From Prochlorococcus sp. AG-686-J21 (lineage in GTDB: Bacteria > Cyanobacteriota > Cyanobacteriia > PCC-6307 > Cyanobiaceae): a DNA stretch of 64,000 nucleotides. The stretch covers positions 105,521 to 169,520 of the forward strand of contig QCVS01000001.1 of assembly GCA_003210285.1 (NCBI GenBank). Reading direction: 5' to 3'. The translations under genes and the position numbers were made by a program. Below, piece after piece: positions 63,388 through 64,000 of the stretch (the first letter of the stretch is position 1; each line of letters begins with the position of its first letter). A model generated the notes under the pieces. The model had not been told where the DNA came from. It was given only the letters and a program-made list of their open reading frames with translations, and ran no database searches.

Positions 63388-63846
63388 TTAATTTTCTGCT
63401 CGCCATTCAGAATCAGAAGTCTCCCAATCACATATTTCATGTTGATCAAACCATAAATTAATTTCAAATTTCGCTGTTTCTTCTCCATCTGAACCATGAA
63501 TTATATTTCTACCTATATTAATAGCTAAATCTCCTCTTATAGTGCCAGGTTCAGCCTCAAGAGGTTTTGTAGCACCAATTAATTTTCTAGCGCTTAAGAT
63601 TACTCCTTCTCCTTCCCAAATCATCGCAACCACAGGACCACTTGATATAAAGTCGACTAAATCCTTAAAAAAAGGTCTCTCTCTATGTACCCCATAATGG
63701 TCTTGAGCAAGTTGCTTTGATGGAATTAATTGTTTTAAACCTACCAATTTAAAGCCTTTTTTTTCAAACCTTCCAATAATCTCTGCAACATATCCTCTCT
63801 GAACACCATCTGGTTTAATTGCAAGAAACGTTCTCTCTTTAATCAT
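63388..63846 (-). CDS. ndk: Nucleoside diphosphate kinase
   Basis: Ndk makes NTPs from NDPs with ATP. The 152-residue protein has [27 protein letters not shown] at the N-terminus and the active-site segment [18 protein letters not shown] containing the phosphohistidine, with the expected Arg residues around [15 protein letters not shown]. Length is standard. It converges with the glycine-oxidase gene. The 154 bases after its start to the window end carry only AT-rich DNA that may hold its promoter and that of a gene beyond the window. Confidence 0.97.
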   Translation of the reverse strand: MIKERTFLAIKPDGVQRGYVAEIIGRFEKKGFKLVGLKQLIPSKQLAQDHYGVHRERPFFKDLVDFISSGPVVAMIWEGEGVILSARKLIGATKPLEAEPGTIRGDLAINIGRNIIHGSDGEETAKFEINLWFDQHEICDWETSDSEWRAEN

Positions 63847-64000
63847 TTAATTAGTAATCTCTCTATGTATATTCTTCTTTTAGGTGGTAACTTGGCAAGT
63901 AATCATTAAAATAAAAAATATAGATTTGAGTAATTTTCCAAAACTTATATAAATCACAAAACTAAAATTGAACAATTTTGATCCAAACAAATTAAATAAA

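Overview
The window is a very AT-rich, densely packed piece of a picocyanobacterial chromosome, almost certainly Prochlorococcus and probably of the low-GC (high-light-like) type. Evidence: photosynthesis genes (psbX, ycf66, ycf19, two high-light-inducible proteins, a likely petL), an NDH-1 accessory gene of the CRR7 family, many cyanobacteria-only small proteins, a permuted two-piece tmRNA whose tag reads ANKIVSFSRQTAPVAA, and short gene-to-gene spacers with many overlapping ends. No insertion sequence, CRISPR array, prophage or large accessory island is visible.

Layout. 1-5.3 kb: end of a glutathione S-transferase, a lumenal-type protein, crr7, aroK, a tandem pterin-synthase gene coupled to a RibD_C reductase, an N-acyltransferase, DUF4346 and petL. 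5.3-14.9 kb: rimO, a VKOR-thioredoxin fusion, nadB, DUF3120, a PDZ/radical-SAM protein, a TolC-like outer-membrane protein, an inositol-phosphatase-family enzyme and a YihY protein. 15-20.7 kb: small proteins (including an hli gene and a Nif11-like peptide), an HtrA protease, an ABC-F ATPase and a ribbon-helix-helix gene behind an inverted repeat. 20.7-25.9 kb: a cation-transport block (KtrA, KtrB, SLC13-type permease) followed by a type II NADH dehydrogenase. 26-31.7 kb: cysH, coaX, peroxiredoxin Q, a frameshifted phosphopantetheinyl transferase, rarA and pgm. 31.7-40.2 kb: DUF4912 protein, the sufBCDS iron-sulfur operon and an S9 peptidase. 40.3-46.8 kb: def, a HIT protein, an SbmA/BacA-like ABC exporter, the second hli gene, ycf66, psbX, ycf19 and accC. 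46.8-47.4 kb: a gene-poor stretch with a decayed tRNA-Leu copy, hairpins, and an intact tRNA-Leu. 47.4-58.8 kb: an LpxB-like protein, a PRC-barrel protein, smc, a LigD phosphoesterase-like protein, a YqjD/holin-like pair, an RlmL-like methyltransferase, tmRNA, an aldo/keto reductase and a ParA-like ATPase with a small membrane partner. 58.8-63.9 kb: argJ, coaE, gatB, a glycine-oxidase-like gene and ndk.

The genes mostly serve core functions: cofactor synthesis (NAD, CoA, Fe-S, pterin/flavin-like), disulfide formation, thylakoid complexes, ion homeostasis, translation quality control and chromosome maintenance. The most interesting items are: the A8 frameshift in the acyl-carrier-protein-activating enzyme; the duplicated, decayed tRNA-Leu with an adjacent structured block; the pterin synthase whose first domain has lost its catalytic His, coupled to a stand-alone reductase; the inverted repeat ahead of the RHH gene; and the very short-spacer permuted tmRNA. 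I did not find a convincing wholly new multi-gene system. The pterin pair and the tRNA-Leu-linked structured region are the best candidates for undescribed biology.
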